Positions 8,446-17,213 of a stretch of 64,000 nucleotides of DNA are shown in pieces. The notes beneath the pieces are model-generated. The model was not told the DNA's origin and did not search any database. It saw only the letters and a program-made list of their open reading frames with translations. The position numbers and the translations under genes are program-made. The first letter of the stretch is position 1. Every line of letters starts with the position of its first letter. This DNA is from CALKZN01 sp050633585 (GTDB taxonomy: Bacteria; Pseudomonadota; Gammaproteobacteria; Arenicellales; Arenicellaceae), in the NCBI GenBank assembly GCA_050633585.1, contig JBOEGT010000025.1, forward strand, positions 1 through 64,000. The letters run 5' to 3'.

Positions 8446-9144
8446 GTGAATTCAAATTTTTCTAGAATGCTTAGCATGCTGCTCATTATGGTAGCGGTGT
8501 TTTTTGTTTTTCGCTTTTCATTGACGTCTTATTATTTTAATAACGCTGAAGATTTATTTAAACAGGGCGTTGAGTCAGAACAACAGAATCAACTCAATAT
8601 TTATACAGATGCGCTGGAACAAGTTGATTATGCAATCAAGCTGCGCCCTAAACACGCGAAAGCCTTAGATTTAAAAGGAGAACTGCTCTACAGGCAGTGG
8701 TGGCTAAAGCCGGACGGTCAGTATTTGGGTGATTCATCGATGCTGCAAGAATCTAAAGTGTTCCATGAAAAAGCCTTAGCGATTCGTAAAGAATGGCCTT
8801 TTACGATGTTGCAGTTGACTCGAATTGAGGCGCACAAGCCTGTTTTGGATGAAGCCTTTTATTTTCGTTTTAACCAAGTATATGAGTTTGGCCGTTTTGA
8901 GGCAGCTATTGCTTTAGACTTAATGAATTTAGGCGTGCTGAGGTGGAATGAATTAACGAGCGATGCTAAAGAAAAAGTTGTTGAATTGGCTAATTTATCT
9001 GTTCAACAAAAACGAAATAGCCTCAGCACAATCAAAAAAACGTTACAGGCGGCTGAACTTCAAAACTTTATGTGTTTACGTATCGAAAAAAATGACCGGC
9101 AAGCTTATCTTTGTAATGAAAACACCCAAGTTCTGAAACCATAA
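8446..9144 (+). CDS. VpsP-like polysaccharide biosynthesis protein
   Basis: GTG 8446 has GGGA about 8 nt upstream. The 232-residue protein has one N-terminal membrane helix (about 8-27) and then helical, TPR-like sequence (AIKLRPKHAKALDLKGELLY at about 64-83). The size, the single anchor and the place between wzc and glycosyltransferase genes match the VpsP family found in Vibrio-type exopolysaccharide clusters. Its biochemical role is not established; a scaffold in the inner-membrane synthesis complex is likely. Confidence 0.6.
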   Translation: MNSNFSRMLSMLLIMVAVFFVFRFSLTSYYFNNAEDLFKQGVESEQQNQLNIYTDALEQVDYAIKLRPKHAKALDLKGELLYRQWWLKPDGQYLGDSSMLQESKVFHEKALAIRKEWPFTMLQLTRIEAHKPVLDEAFYFRFNQVYEFGRFEAAIALDLMNLGVLRWNELTSDAKEKVVELANLSVQQKRNSLSTIKKTLQAAELQNFMCLRIEKNDRQAYLCNENTQVLKP

Positions 9145-9155
9145 TTAAGGACTCT

Positions 9156-10079
9156 ATGAAGATCTTTTTAACAGTCGGCAGTCGCTTTCCTATGGATAGG
9201 TTGGTGTCGCTTGTTGATGAATATATCGGTGACCATTCTGATATTTCTTGCATAGCTCAGATCGGTGATAGTCAATACTTGATGAAAAACGGTGAGGCTT
9301 ATCATCGTTTAGAACAACAACAGTTCACAGAATATGCAAAAAACTCGGATGTCATCATTAGTCATGCCGGTATTGGGAATATAGCTTTGGCAGCAAAGCT
9401 ATCTAAACCAGTGATTGTGATGGCTCGGCAAGGTGCGTTGCAGGAACATATTAATGACCATCAAATTAGTACTCTTAAAGGGTTACAGCATAAAGAGTTT
9501 ATTTATGCTATTGAGGATCGAGATAGCTTAAAAAGCGCACTACAATGGGCTTCGCAGTGGATTTTGAGTGAGGACAAGCAGAGTGTCGCTGCAAATGTGG
9601 AATTAGTGAACTATATCAAACATTATATGCGGCAACGTGATCACGGAAAGGTGTTAGCAGTCTCTTCTGCGGGAGGCCATTGGACACAGCTCCAAATGCT
9701 ACAACCGATTTTAGACAATTATGATGTTACGTTCATGACGACATCAATCAACTCTGATCTACGCTCTAATAGATGTATTGTGACCGTGTGTGATGCTGAT
9801 ATTAGCCGAAAATTCAAACTGTTGTTACTTGGTGTGCAATCTTTCTTTTACATGCTGAAAATACGGCCTGATATTGTGATATCGACCGGAGCGGCGCCTG
9901 GTTTCTTTGCCGTTATGTTTGCCAAACTTTTTAAGAAAAAGACTATTTGGCTAGATAGTATTGCCAATTATGAGCAATTATCCATTTCTGGTAAATATGT
10001 GAAGCCATTCAGCGATGTGTTTTTAGTTCAATGGCCACATTTGGCGCATGAAGGTTTATATAAAGGAGCTTTGATATAG
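9156..10079 (+). CDS. Fused Alg13-like/Alg14-like glycosyltransferase
   Basis: Residues 1-155 match the C-terminal, nucleotide-sugar-binding half of GT28 enzymes (Alg13/PssE type: MKIFLTVGSRFPMDRL at the start, VIISHAGIGNIALAA at about 67-81). Residues 165-307 match the membrane-associating Alg14/PssD half (LAVSSAGGHWTQLQML at about 167-182, IVISTGAAPGFFAV at about 240-253). Alg13 and Alg14 usually form a two-subunit enzyme; here the catalytic half precedes the acceptor-binding half in one chain. It would transfer a sugar to a lipid-linked intermediate at the inner face of the membrane. The stop lies 2 bp from the convergent GT2 gene. Confidence 0.83.
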   Translation: MKIFLTVGSRFPMDRLVSLVDEYIGDHSDISCIAQIGDSQYLMKNGEAYHRLEQQQFTEYAKNSDVIISHAGIGNIALAAKLSKPVIVMARQGALQEHINDHQISTLKGLQHKEFIYAIEDRDSLKSALQWASQWILSEDKQSVAANVELVNYIKHYMRQRDHGKVLAVSSAGGHWTQLQMLQPILDNYDVTFMTTSINSDLRSNRCIVTVCDADISRKFKLLLLGVQSFFYMLKIRPDIVISTGAAPGFFAVMFAKLFKKKTIWLDSIANYEQLSISGKYVKPFSDVFLVQWPHLAHEGLYKGALI

Positions 10080-10081
10080 GC

Positions 10082-10915
10082 TTAATGATTGCTTCTATCT
10101 TTTAGCCAAGAAAACTTGTTTGCCTTTAACATCCAATACGCCCAAGCAATGGCAATTACATTTATCAGAATATAGTTTAGTTTTAAACCTAGCTTCGCTA
10201 GGTTTAACGAATCAGAGGTAGCGGTTTTCTTTGAGAGTTGGCTTACTTCATTTGTCACTGAATCTTGCTGCTGTTTTAGCTCCAATATGCCATATTTTGA
10301 CCGGGCTTTAATCCTGATTAACTGCCACCATGTTTTCGGTGCTTGTACTTCAACGCAGGCAGTGTCGATGATATGAATCTCATCGGAAGAAAAGAGTGTA
10401 CGAATAAAACCATCATCAGAAACCAGGTCTGGCCATATTGCGAAACGTTCTCGACCTTTTTGGTTTAATGCATAGACTCCTGCGCCATACCCTAGCTTTT
10501 TTACGTAAGGGGTATCATACCAAGCAGTGTAGTAATTTTTTACGGTGAAATGGCTGTTGAGAGTATTGGTTTTTGATTTGGGTACATACAAGCCGGCGTT
10601 TAGATTGTCTTGCATGTTAGCGAAAATTAATTTGGCATCATTTGCAGTGACAACTATATCAGCATCGACATACAGCCTAGGAAAGTTTGGCTTAAGTGAT
10701 TCGGCATGACGAATTGCATGTGCTTTGGACGCTATTTCAATGCTTTGGCATTGAATATGTTTAAATGACGACGCAATACGATACGTGTCGTCGTCACAGC
10801 CATTGCAAACCACAATGATGTTATAAAATTTATTGATACCTTCTTCGAGATTTGCGAGCGTATTTCCAATGGTATTGGCTTCGTTATGTGCAGGTATAAT
10901 AATGGTAGGCAACAT
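10082..10915 (-). CDS. Family 2 glycosyltransferase
   Basis: The start IIIPAHNEANTIGNTLANL and the LYVDADIVV strand (about residues 84-92, carrying the DxD metal and nucleotide-sugar motif) are standard GT-A, family 2 features. A hydrophobic C-terminal segment (about residues 249-267) may anchor it to the membrane. The gene faces the main operon on the opposite strand, so it has its own promoter in the 137-bp gap to the methyltransferase gene. Sugar specificity cannot be read from sequence. Confidence 0.85.
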   Translation of the reverse strand: MLPTIIIPAHNEANTIGNTLANLEEGINKFYNIIVVCNGCDDDTYRIASSFKHIQCQSIEIASKAHAIRHAESLKPNFPRLYVDADIVVTANDAKLIFANMQDNLNAGLYVPKSKTNTLNSHFTVKNYYTAWYDTPYVKKLGYGAGVYALNQKGRERFAIWPDLVSDDGFIRTLFSSDEIHIIDTACVEVQAPKTWWQLIRIKARSKYGILELKQQQDSVTNEVSQLSKKTATSDSLNLAKLGLKLNYILINVIAIAWAYWMLKANKFSWLKDRSNH

Positions 10916-11052
10916 TTTTGCTATTACAATAAAAAGTCATATTTTATGATTTTGGTCTTTGTCAGTTATTGTAACAATTTTTTTGTTTAGAGGTTTTTGA
11001 CGATTTAGTTTGAAGCATTTTATGAGAGAATAGCTAATTCTTGCAGAAAAGA

Positions 11053-11817
11053 ATGATAAAAATGAACGATTTAGAGAAGTACTTTAGAAATAATACGAAC
11101 AGGTCTATTCATAAATGGGAACACTATTTTAATATTTATGATCGACACTTTTCGCGTTTTCGAGGTACAGATGTTCATATTGTCGAGTTTGGAGTTTCTC
11201 AAGGTGGTTCTTTACAAATGTGGAAAGATTATTTTGGTTCGAAATGCCAGATTTATGGTGTTGATATTAATCATCATTGTAAGCAGTTTGAAGAGGATCA
11301 GGTGCAAGTATTGATTGGTGATCAAAATGATCGAAGTTTCTTGAAATCATTAGTCACCAAAATTCCACGGGTGGATATTCTAATTGACGACGGTGGTCAT
11401 ATGATGAAAGAACAAATTAATACATTTGAAGTATTGTTTGATCATATTCAAAATGATGGAGTCTATCTCTGTGAAGACTTGCATACTTCGTATTGGTCTA
11501 ACTTTGCTGGAGGATATAAGAAGCGTAAAACGTTTATTGAATACAGTAAGAATTTTATTGATGATATTCATGCGTGGCATTCAAGAACCCGAAAGTTAAA
11601 AGTTTCAAATTTTACTAAAACGGCTAAGTCACTTCATTACTATGACAGTATTCTGGTGATTGAAAAAGGCCTAGTTCAAAAGCCTAGCCATTCTATGACT
11701 GGGACTGACTCAATCCCTAACTATGAGTCTAAAAGCACGTCTGGAACGGTTTACACAAGGTTTAAATCGAGAATAAAGCAACGTATTAAGCATCTGATAA
11801 ATCGTGATGTTAGCTGA
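11053..11817 (+). CDS. SAM-dependent methyltransferase (class I, cephalosporin/macrocin-hydroxylase-like group)
   Basis: HIVEFGVSQGGSLQMWKDYF is motif I of a Rossmann methyltransferase, followed by YGVDI (motif II acidic end) and VDILIDDGGHMM, which in this group supplies metal or acceptor-site residues. The close similarity of the central block to the second methyltransferase at 14938-15732 suggests common ancestry. It is likely to O-methylate a sugar of the exopolysaccharide. The start is uncertain: TTG 11041, ATG 11053 and ATG 11062 are all in frame and none has a strong ribosome-binding site. The FKSRIKQRIKHLI tail is basic. Confidence 0.72.
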   Translation: MIKMNDLEKYFRNNTNRSIHKWEHYFNIYDRHFSRFRGTDVHIVEFGVSQGGSLQMWKDYFGSKCQIYGVDINHHCKQFEEDQVQVLIGDQNDRSFLKSLVTKIPRVDILIDDGGHMMKEQINTFEVLFDHIQNDGVYLCEDLHTSYWSNFAGGYKKRKTFIEYSKNFIDDIHAWHSRTRKLKVSNFTKTAKSLHYYDSILVIEKGLVQKPSHSMTGTDSIPNYESKSTSGTVYTRFKSRIKQRIKHLINRDVS

Positions 11818-11859
11818 AAAGGGCTACGCTAAGAGGACCTGTTTCCCCGTTGGAGATCT

Positions 11860-12651
11860 ATGCTTCAAAAAATAAGGGCGATAGCGAAAATCTTGTTAAA
11901 GGGGACTTGGATATTTAAGTTTTCAAAGACTCTGTATATCAGTTTGAAAATGATTCTTGATAAGAAAAAGTTTGAAAAAAAGTATCCTGAAGCTACTTAT
12001 ATTCAATATTCAATAGCTGACATTCAACGTCAGAGAAAAGACGGGTATTGCTCTCAATATGGACAAGATTTTTTCTTATGGAGTAAGTTTTTTCGTCATA
12101 TTAATGATGGTTTTTTTATAGAAATTGGTGCAAATGATCCTATTCAAAACAGTAATAGTTACTTTTTTGAACAACAAGGTTGGCGTGGAGTTGGAATAGA
12201 CCCTATTTCACGTTTTGATGGCTTATGGAAAGATAATAGAAGTAGCCAATTTTTTTGCGGGGCAGTTGCCGACAAGGAGATGCAAATTAATTTTGTTGAA
12301 ATTTTGCCCAAAGAAGGTTGGGAACATGCCCTTTCTGGTTTTAAGGAAAATGTTCGCCCGGAAGATTTAAATATCTATGATTACATTGAATACCCTGTTT
12401 TGGCTAAGCCGCTGAGTAGTTATTTAACTGATATACCACAAGTTAATTTAATAATGATTGATGTTGAAGGGGCTGAAATTCAAGTTTTACAAGGCATTGA
12501 CTTTGATCATTTAAAACCAGACTTTGTTATGATAGAAAACATTAGTGAATATGGTGGTAACGACTATATTAGAGAGTATATGAAAAATTATGGATATCAT
12601 TGTATTGCTAGGATTGCTGCAACGGATGATGTTTTCTGCAAGGAAGTATGA
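11860..12651 (+). CDS. FkbM-family methyltransferase
   Basis: GGAG sits just upstream of ATG 11860. The core has SQYGQDFFLW (about residues 64-73), FIEIGANDPIQNSNSYFFE (about 86-104) and LIMIDVEGAEIQVLQGI (about 200-216), all hallmarks of the FkbM methyltransferase family. These enzymes O-methylate sugars or polyketide hydroxyls using SAM. Together with its neighbour at 11053 it forms a methylation pair just ahead of the polymerase gene. Confidence 0.85.
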   Translation: MLQKIRAIAKILLKGTWIFKFSKTLYISLKMILDKKKFEKKYPEATYIQYSIADIQRQRKDGYCSQYGQDFFLWSKFFRHINDGFFIEIGANDPIQNSNSYFFEQQGWRGVGIDPISRFDGLWKDNRSSQFFCGAVADKEMQINFVEILPKEGWEHALSGFKENVRPEDLNIYDYIEYPVLAKPLSSYLTDIPQVNLIMIDVEGAEIQVLQGIDFDHLKPDFVMIENISEYGGNDYIREYMKNYGYHCIARIAATDDVFCKEV

Positions 12652-12693
12652 TAACTGTGAACCGAAACGTTCTAATACTATCGTGGTGAAACT

Positions 12694-13938
12694 GTGTTAA
12701 AACTAAAGTTATTGTTATTTTTGGTTTTATTGCCTAAGCAATTTAATTTTTCATTAGGGTTTATTATTTTATCCCCATTTCGTCTTTTTTTGATTGCGTT
12801 GGTGCCATGGGTGTTATTTTCTCTGTTTTCTAAAAAACGCTTTAAGTGGTGTAGTGTTGATACGTTGGCAGTGTTAGTAAGCGTTTGGCCAATAATATCG
12901 CTATCTATTAGTTCTAGTTTTTTTGGAGCCACCGAAAGTGGTGGAATCTATTTTTTAGAAATTTTTGTCCCTTATTTTTTAGCAAGGTTGTCTGTTACAA
13001 GCTATGAAAAACTGCAAATACTAACAAAATACTTTTTGTTCATAATTAGTATCGTAGCGATATTAGCGCTACCTGAGTTAATCACTGGTAAATATTATGT
13101 CCATAACTTTTTAGACGGTATATTTGGAACTGTAAGCATTCAACCCAGTGGTAGGCGCTTTGGTTTATGGCGTTCGACTGGGGTGACGGATCATCCTATT
13201 ATTCTTGGAGCTATGTGCTCAATTGGTTTTATCTTGTCACTAGCACTCATGATGAAGCGCAGCAAATATGTTTACTATACAGGTGTATCTTTTCTAGGTG
13301 TTATTGCATCCGTTTCATCTGCCCCTTTGTTAGCCATGGTATCTCAGTTCGGACTGTTTTTATGGGCAAGATTGATGAAAATGAGTCGTCTCAAATGGGT
13401 TATTTTAGTGATAATTCTGATTGTGTTGTATATCGCTATTGATATTTTAAGTAACCGCACACCACTCAAAGTAATGTTTAGTTATTTGCTCTTTAATCCA
13501 CATAATGGATATGTCCGTTATTACATGTGGGTAAATAGTATCTTTTTGATTAATCAGACGCTTTCTTCTGCTATTTTTGGTTATGGCTTGCAGGCTGTCC
13601 CGTTTCATTTGGTTGAAAATATATTTTTCTCACGTTTAATGAGTGTTTCTGTCGATAGTTTTTGGTTGGTCAACTTGTTGCGCTATGGTTGGACAATGTT
13701 TGGCTTATGGGCATTGTTGATTTTTAGTGCGTTAAGACAAAGTAGGTTGCAATATAAGAAAATGCAAAACGATCGATTCCAAAAAATTATTTCTGAATCT
13801 TGGTTGATTTTAGTGATTAGTTTTACATTGATTAGTTTGTCTGTTGACTTATGGGGAGGAATGAAGAGTGTGTTTATGGTGATTCTTGCGTGCGCATGTA
13901 CAAGGACACCGAGGGTGCAAGATGATGTGCAAAAATAG
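12694..13938 (+). CDS. wzy: O-antigen ligase/polymerase-like protein (Wzy candidate)
   Basis: GTG 12694 begins a 414-residue, strongly hydrophobic protein with about ten to twelve predicted membrane segments and a large loop around residues 135-165 (GRRFGLWRSTGVTDHPIILG). The G-R-x-x-G-x-x-x-x-x-x-T-D-H-P pattern resembles the loop region of Wzy/WaaL-type polymerases. As the only such protein in the locus it is the likely polymerase that joins repeat units in the periplasm. Families of this type diverge strongly, so assignment rests on topology and context. Confidence 0.68.
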   Translation: MLKLKLLLFLVLLPKQFNFSLGFIILSPFRLFLIALVPWVLFSLFSKKRFKWCSVDTLAVLVSVWPIISLSISSSFFGATESGGIYFLEIFVPYFLARLSVTSYEKLQILTKYFLFIISIVAILALPELITGKYYVHNFLDGIFGTVSIQPSGRRFGLWRSTGVTDHPIILGAMCSIGFILSLALMMKRSKYVYYTGVSFLGVIASVSSAPLLAMVSQFGLFLWARLMKMSRLKWVILVIILIVLYIAIDILSNRTPLKVMFSYLLFNPHNGYVRYYMWVNSIFLINQTLSSAIFGYGLQAVPFHLVENIFFSRLMSVSVDSFWLVNLLRYGWTMFGLWALLIFSALRQSRLQYKKMQNDRFQKIISESWLILVISFTLISLSVDLWGGMKSVFMVILACACTRTPRVQDDVQK

Positions 13939-13951
13939 ATAAGGTGTTAAG

Positions 13952-14920
13952 TCAGTGCCTATCTCTTAAGAATTGACGAACTTGAACGGCTAAGGACTTT
14001 GGTAGCAATAAAACAATCAGTGGTTTTAAATATAAAATATGTCTAAAACATCTGCTTGCAGATGCTAATGCAACTTGTATTGCTTCTTTTCGGCGATTAT
14101 CTTGGATTAGCAAAAATACACTTTGATTAAAATGCATTGCGAGTGATATTTCGCTACTGTGGAAATCTTTTTCGTATTGTTCTATGAAATCATTGTAGTC
14201 AATGAGAGGCATGTCACGTCGCTTTCTGGCTTTATTCAAAGCTTTTAATACATAGGTTGGTTTTTCTGTTTGTTTGGCATGTGTGATTGAAGAGGGCTGC
14301 AAACGGTATGCGTATAAAACATCTTTTAAAACTATCATACTAGCCTGTTCTGCGGCCCTTAAAATAAAATCATAGCCTTCTGCCAAAATTAAACTTGGAT
14401 CGTACTGCAGTGCTTGGGCCAGTTCTGTTTTTATCATCAACGTAGGATCGTGAGCGGGCATCTCAAAACGATCAATGAATGATTTACATTGTTTTTTGCT
14501 CAGCATTCTAGGTTTGGGTGCTGTGAATTGGTCATCTAAAATCAAGCAATAAGAGGACATGACCAAACCTAACGATGAATCTTGTTTGAATGCGTTTAAT
14601 AATGTTTCAACTCTTCGAGGCATGCTGATGTCGTCAGCGTCATGGATGAGGATATATTCACCAGCGGCTAATTTGCATAAATCGTTTAAAGTAGACGATT
14701 TGCCTTTATTGGCTTGTGAATAGCAGTGGATGCGTGAATCTTTGAAAGATTGAATAATGTCGAATGTACTATCACTGCTTCCATCATCAACAATCAATAT
14801 CTCAAGATTTTGATAGGTTTGTCGTAAGACGCTTTCAATGGATTTATGAATATATTTCTCAACATTGTAAGCACTGATTAATACAGAAACGGTTAATTGG
14901 TTTTTAGAATCATTATTCAT
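13952..14920 (-). CDS. Family 2 glycosyltransferase
   Basis: VSVLISAYNVEKYIHKSIES opens a GT-A fold, with LIVDDGSSDSTFD (about 41-53) and IHDADDISMPRR (about 92-103) carrying the DxD-type metal site. The C-terminal 90 residues are helical and basic. It is transcribed as a minus-strand pair with the methyltransferase at 14938 (17-bp gap: methyltransferase first). A role in adding a sugar to the repeat unit is expected. Confidence 0.87.
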   Translation of the reverse strand: MNNDSKNQLTVSVLISAYNVEKYIHKSIESVLRQTYQNLEILIVDDGSSDSTFDIIQSFKDSRIHCYSQANKGKSSTLNDLCKLAAGEYILIHDADDISMPRRVETLLNAFKQDSSLGLVMSSYCLILDDQFTAPKPRMLSKKQCKSFIDRFEMPAHDPTLMIKTELAQALQYDPSLILAEGYDFILRAAEQASMIVLKDVLYAYRLQPSSITHAKQTEKPTYVLKALNKARKRRDMPLIDYNDFIEQYEKDFHSSEISLAMHFNQSVFLLIQDNRRKEAIQVALASASRCFRHILYLKPLIVLLLPKSLAVQVRQFLRDRH

Positions 14921-14937
14921 TGATTTGGAGGGATAAT

Positions 14938-15732
14938 TTAATCGTTTATTTTTGTAATCATAATCAAGGAGTTGTCATTTAAATTGAGGTTTGGGCGCCG
15001 TAGATTGATGATGCGTGACAGGTATTTTTCCGCCAAGAGTGAAAAGTAATCTGCATACTTCGATAAATCACTGAGAGGGATATCTTCAATGATATAAACG
15101 CCATCGGTGTTTAAACGTTCTATGGTATTTTCAAATAAACAAATACCTGCATGAAATTCATGCAAACCATCATCAATAATAACATCGAAGTTTACTTTAT
15201 CTATAGAGTCTAGAAAGTGTTGAATGCTTGTAGATGATGTCTGGTCAACTTGATGTGTTTGAATACGTTCTTCAGAGAATAGTGCTCCTTGGTCGATGTC
15301 CAAACCATATATTTGTGCTTTAGGGAAATAATCCTTCCACATTCGTAAGCTGGCACCCGGTTTTCCTTCCTTTCCCATTGAATAGTCATAATCCGGATTA
15401 TTGGTTCCAATTCCACACTCTAAGACATGAGATGCATGGTGCCGAAATTGCCAAAAAATCATTTCATAAAAGTCAGTATAACTATGTGATGCCCAGTGAA
15501 AGGGGTTTAAGTCAGGGTTTATTTCTCCTTTGTCGCTTCCATATAAGTCAGATAGTTTTGCTAGCTGGCTATGTTGATTTTTTGAATAGTAGATATCAAA
15601 TTTGTGGGAGTTTTTTTTTGAAACTTTAGATAAGTGAGGAAACTCTTTGATAGCAATATATGTTTTTTCAAATAAGCCTTGCATCAAGACTTTATCTAGT
15701 TGCCTAAAGTAATATTTTAATCTTTTTATCAT
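14938..15732 (-). CDS. SAM-dependent methyltransferase (class I)
   Basis: VLECGIGTNNPDYDY with GASLRMWKDYFPKAQIYGLDID (in two parts) and FDVIIDDGLHE match motif I, the motif-II acid and the DD motif of sugar methyltransferases such as those acting on macrocin-type deoxysugars. The SDLYGSDKG block near residue 65 is a common N-terminal element of this group. The gene shares the MWKDYF...IYG.DI core with the methyltransferase at 11053. Directly upstream on the other side lies the 286-bp palindromic element. Confidence 0.8.
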   Translation of the reverse strand: MIKRLKYYFRQLDKVLMQGLFEKTYIAIKEFPHLSKVSKKNSHKFDIYYSKNQHSQLAKLSDLYGSDKGEINPDLNPFHWASHSYTDFYEMIFWQFRHHASHVLECGIGTNNPDYDYSMGKEGKPGASLRMWKDYFPKAQIYGLDIDQGALFSEERIQTHQVDQTSSTSIQHFLDSIDKVNFDVIIDDGLHEFHAGICLFENTIERLNTDGVYIIEDIPLSDLSKYADYFSLLAEKYLSRIINLRRPNLNLNDNSLIMITKIND

Positions 15733-15796
15733 AGGAGTATATTGTCATACTAAATGAACAGTGAGTTGATTATAAATTGAACAACTTTAAAAGTTA

Positions 15797-16082
15797 GGAT
15801 CTGTTTACACTTAATTTTTGACCGAGAGTCTGACTAAACTTTGTTCAGGTGAGGCAAAAATAATGGCGCTTAGTTATTCTAAGTACATTATTTTGCCTCG
15901 GTACCCCTTGAGGGTAAACAAAGCATGGCCGAAATTTAGCAAGCCTCAAAAAGCTCATCGTCATTTTCTCGCTATTTTCGTTCTCCATTTGTCGTAGGGA
16001 GTGACCAAATATCCAAATAGCCCCCTCAATATCAAAAAAATGACGATGACCTAGGCTTAAAAATTTAATGTAAACAGATCCC
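15797..16082. mobile_element. MITE-like element with 13-bp perfect terminal inverted repeats
   Basis: The ends read GGATCTGTTTACA and TGTAAACAGATCC, exact inverse complements, and the inverted match continues imperfectly for about ten more bases. Both ends are bordered by TA (15795-15796 and 16083-16084), as expected for an IS630/Tc1-type insertion. Inside are two further inverted pairs: 15851-15899 (GAGGCAAAA..TTTTGCCTC arms around an inner CTTAG/CTAAG hairpin) and TCATCGTCATTTT at 15955-15967 with its complement at 16037-16049. No ORF of useful length is present. It fills most of the 437-bp gap between the methyltransferase and the GT4-like gene. Confidence 0.7.
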
Positions 16083-16169
16083 TAGTTTTATGATTAAACA
16101 AAATGATTTGGAAGAATCAGTGTAAAATTTATATCACTATTATCTAGAGAAGCTATTCTATATTCATTT

Positions 16170-17201
16170 ATGCGGCAAAAAATCCTCGTTGTTAGCTCCA
16201 GAAAACATCTTGTCATACCTGCGACAGCGTGTTTGATTGAATTTGAACAAGTGTTAGTTTCTGCGTTTAATGCGGATTTGTTAGCTGTTTACGAGGCTGG
16301 TGATTTTTCCGAGAGACAGTATGATGCAATCATATTTATTGCAATGAGTTATAGCCAGTTATCTGAAATGATGCTGGCAGTGGAAAAAAAAGTATCTTTT
16401 AAGGTTGCGATTGCCTACGTGTTTGATGCATTCACGCCTAAAAAAATAAACGTTTTACCTATGATGTCTCACAAATTCATACCGAAGTTGCGCGTATTAA
16501 GAAGGTTTGATGTTATTTATTCGCCTATGAAGCTATTGATAGCATCTCAATCTAAAACCTTGCAAGCTAACATTACTTATTTGCCAATTGGTGTAGATGC
16601 CTTAAAACATGGTGCTCATGAGGAAGTGGAGCAAAGATTTATTTCAGTAAACGGTTATGGGAGGCAACCGCCCTCGATTAGTCAATATTTTGCTGATCAG
16701 TGCAATACTCTTGGCAAAGATATTTATTATCATACTGATCATATGAAAATTGCTGGATTGCATGATTATGTAAGGCATCGACAATTATTTTGGAAGTTGT
16801 TGAGAAGTTCTAAAATTGCATTGGCGTATGCTCCTGAATACTATGATCCAGCAGGGAGGTTTGAATGTTCATTTGTAGGTCAACGGTGGTATGAAGCAAT
16901 GGCAGCAGGCTGCGTGGTAGTGGGCAGAAGCCCTTCTGCTAAAGAAACTAATGAAATTTTCAGTTGGAAGAATGCTTTGATTGATATTGCAGAAGACCCA
17001 AGCAAAGCATGGGAAGATGTTCAAAACTTACTAAATGATGAAGAACTATTATTGGAAGTTAGTCGTTTGAATTTTTTGAATACACTTAAGCAGCATGATT
17101 GGCGTATCAGGGTGAAATTAATAGCTGAAACATTTTCGTTGAAGTTGTCCGATAGCTTTAATGCTGAATATGACTCCATACTAGAGGCGTGCTTAGTTTA
17201 G
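16170..17201 (+). CDS. Glycosyltransferase, GT4/group-1 type
   Basis: The N-terminal half is Rossmann-like (KILVVSSRKHLVIPA), and the C-terminal half has GQRWYEAMAAGCVVVGRSPS (about residues 236-255), the nucleotide-sugar-binding E-x-M-A-x-G element of group-1 glycosyltransferases. The conserved acidic E-x7-E spacing is only partly present. ATG 16170 begins the second + strand block of the locus, just right of the MITE-like element. The acceptor is unknown. Confidence 0.75.
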   Translation: MRQKILVVSSRKHLVIPATACLIEFEQVLVSAFNADLLAVYEAGDFSERQYDAIIFIAMSYSQLSEMMLAVEKKVSFKVAIAYVFDAFTPKKINVLPMMSHKFIPKLRVLRRFDVIYSPMKLLIASQSKTLQANITYLPIGVDALKHGAHEEVEQRFISVNGYGRQPPSISQYFADQCNTLGKDIYYHTDHMKIAGLHDYVRHRQLFWKLLRSSKIALAYAPEYYDPAGRFECSFVGQRWYEAMAAGCVVVGRSPSAKETNEIFSWKNALIDIAEDPSKAWEDVQNLLNDEELLLEVSRLNFLNTLKQHDWRIRVKLIAETFSLKLSDSFNAEYDSILEACLV

Positions 17202-17213
17202 GAAGGTAAGGCT

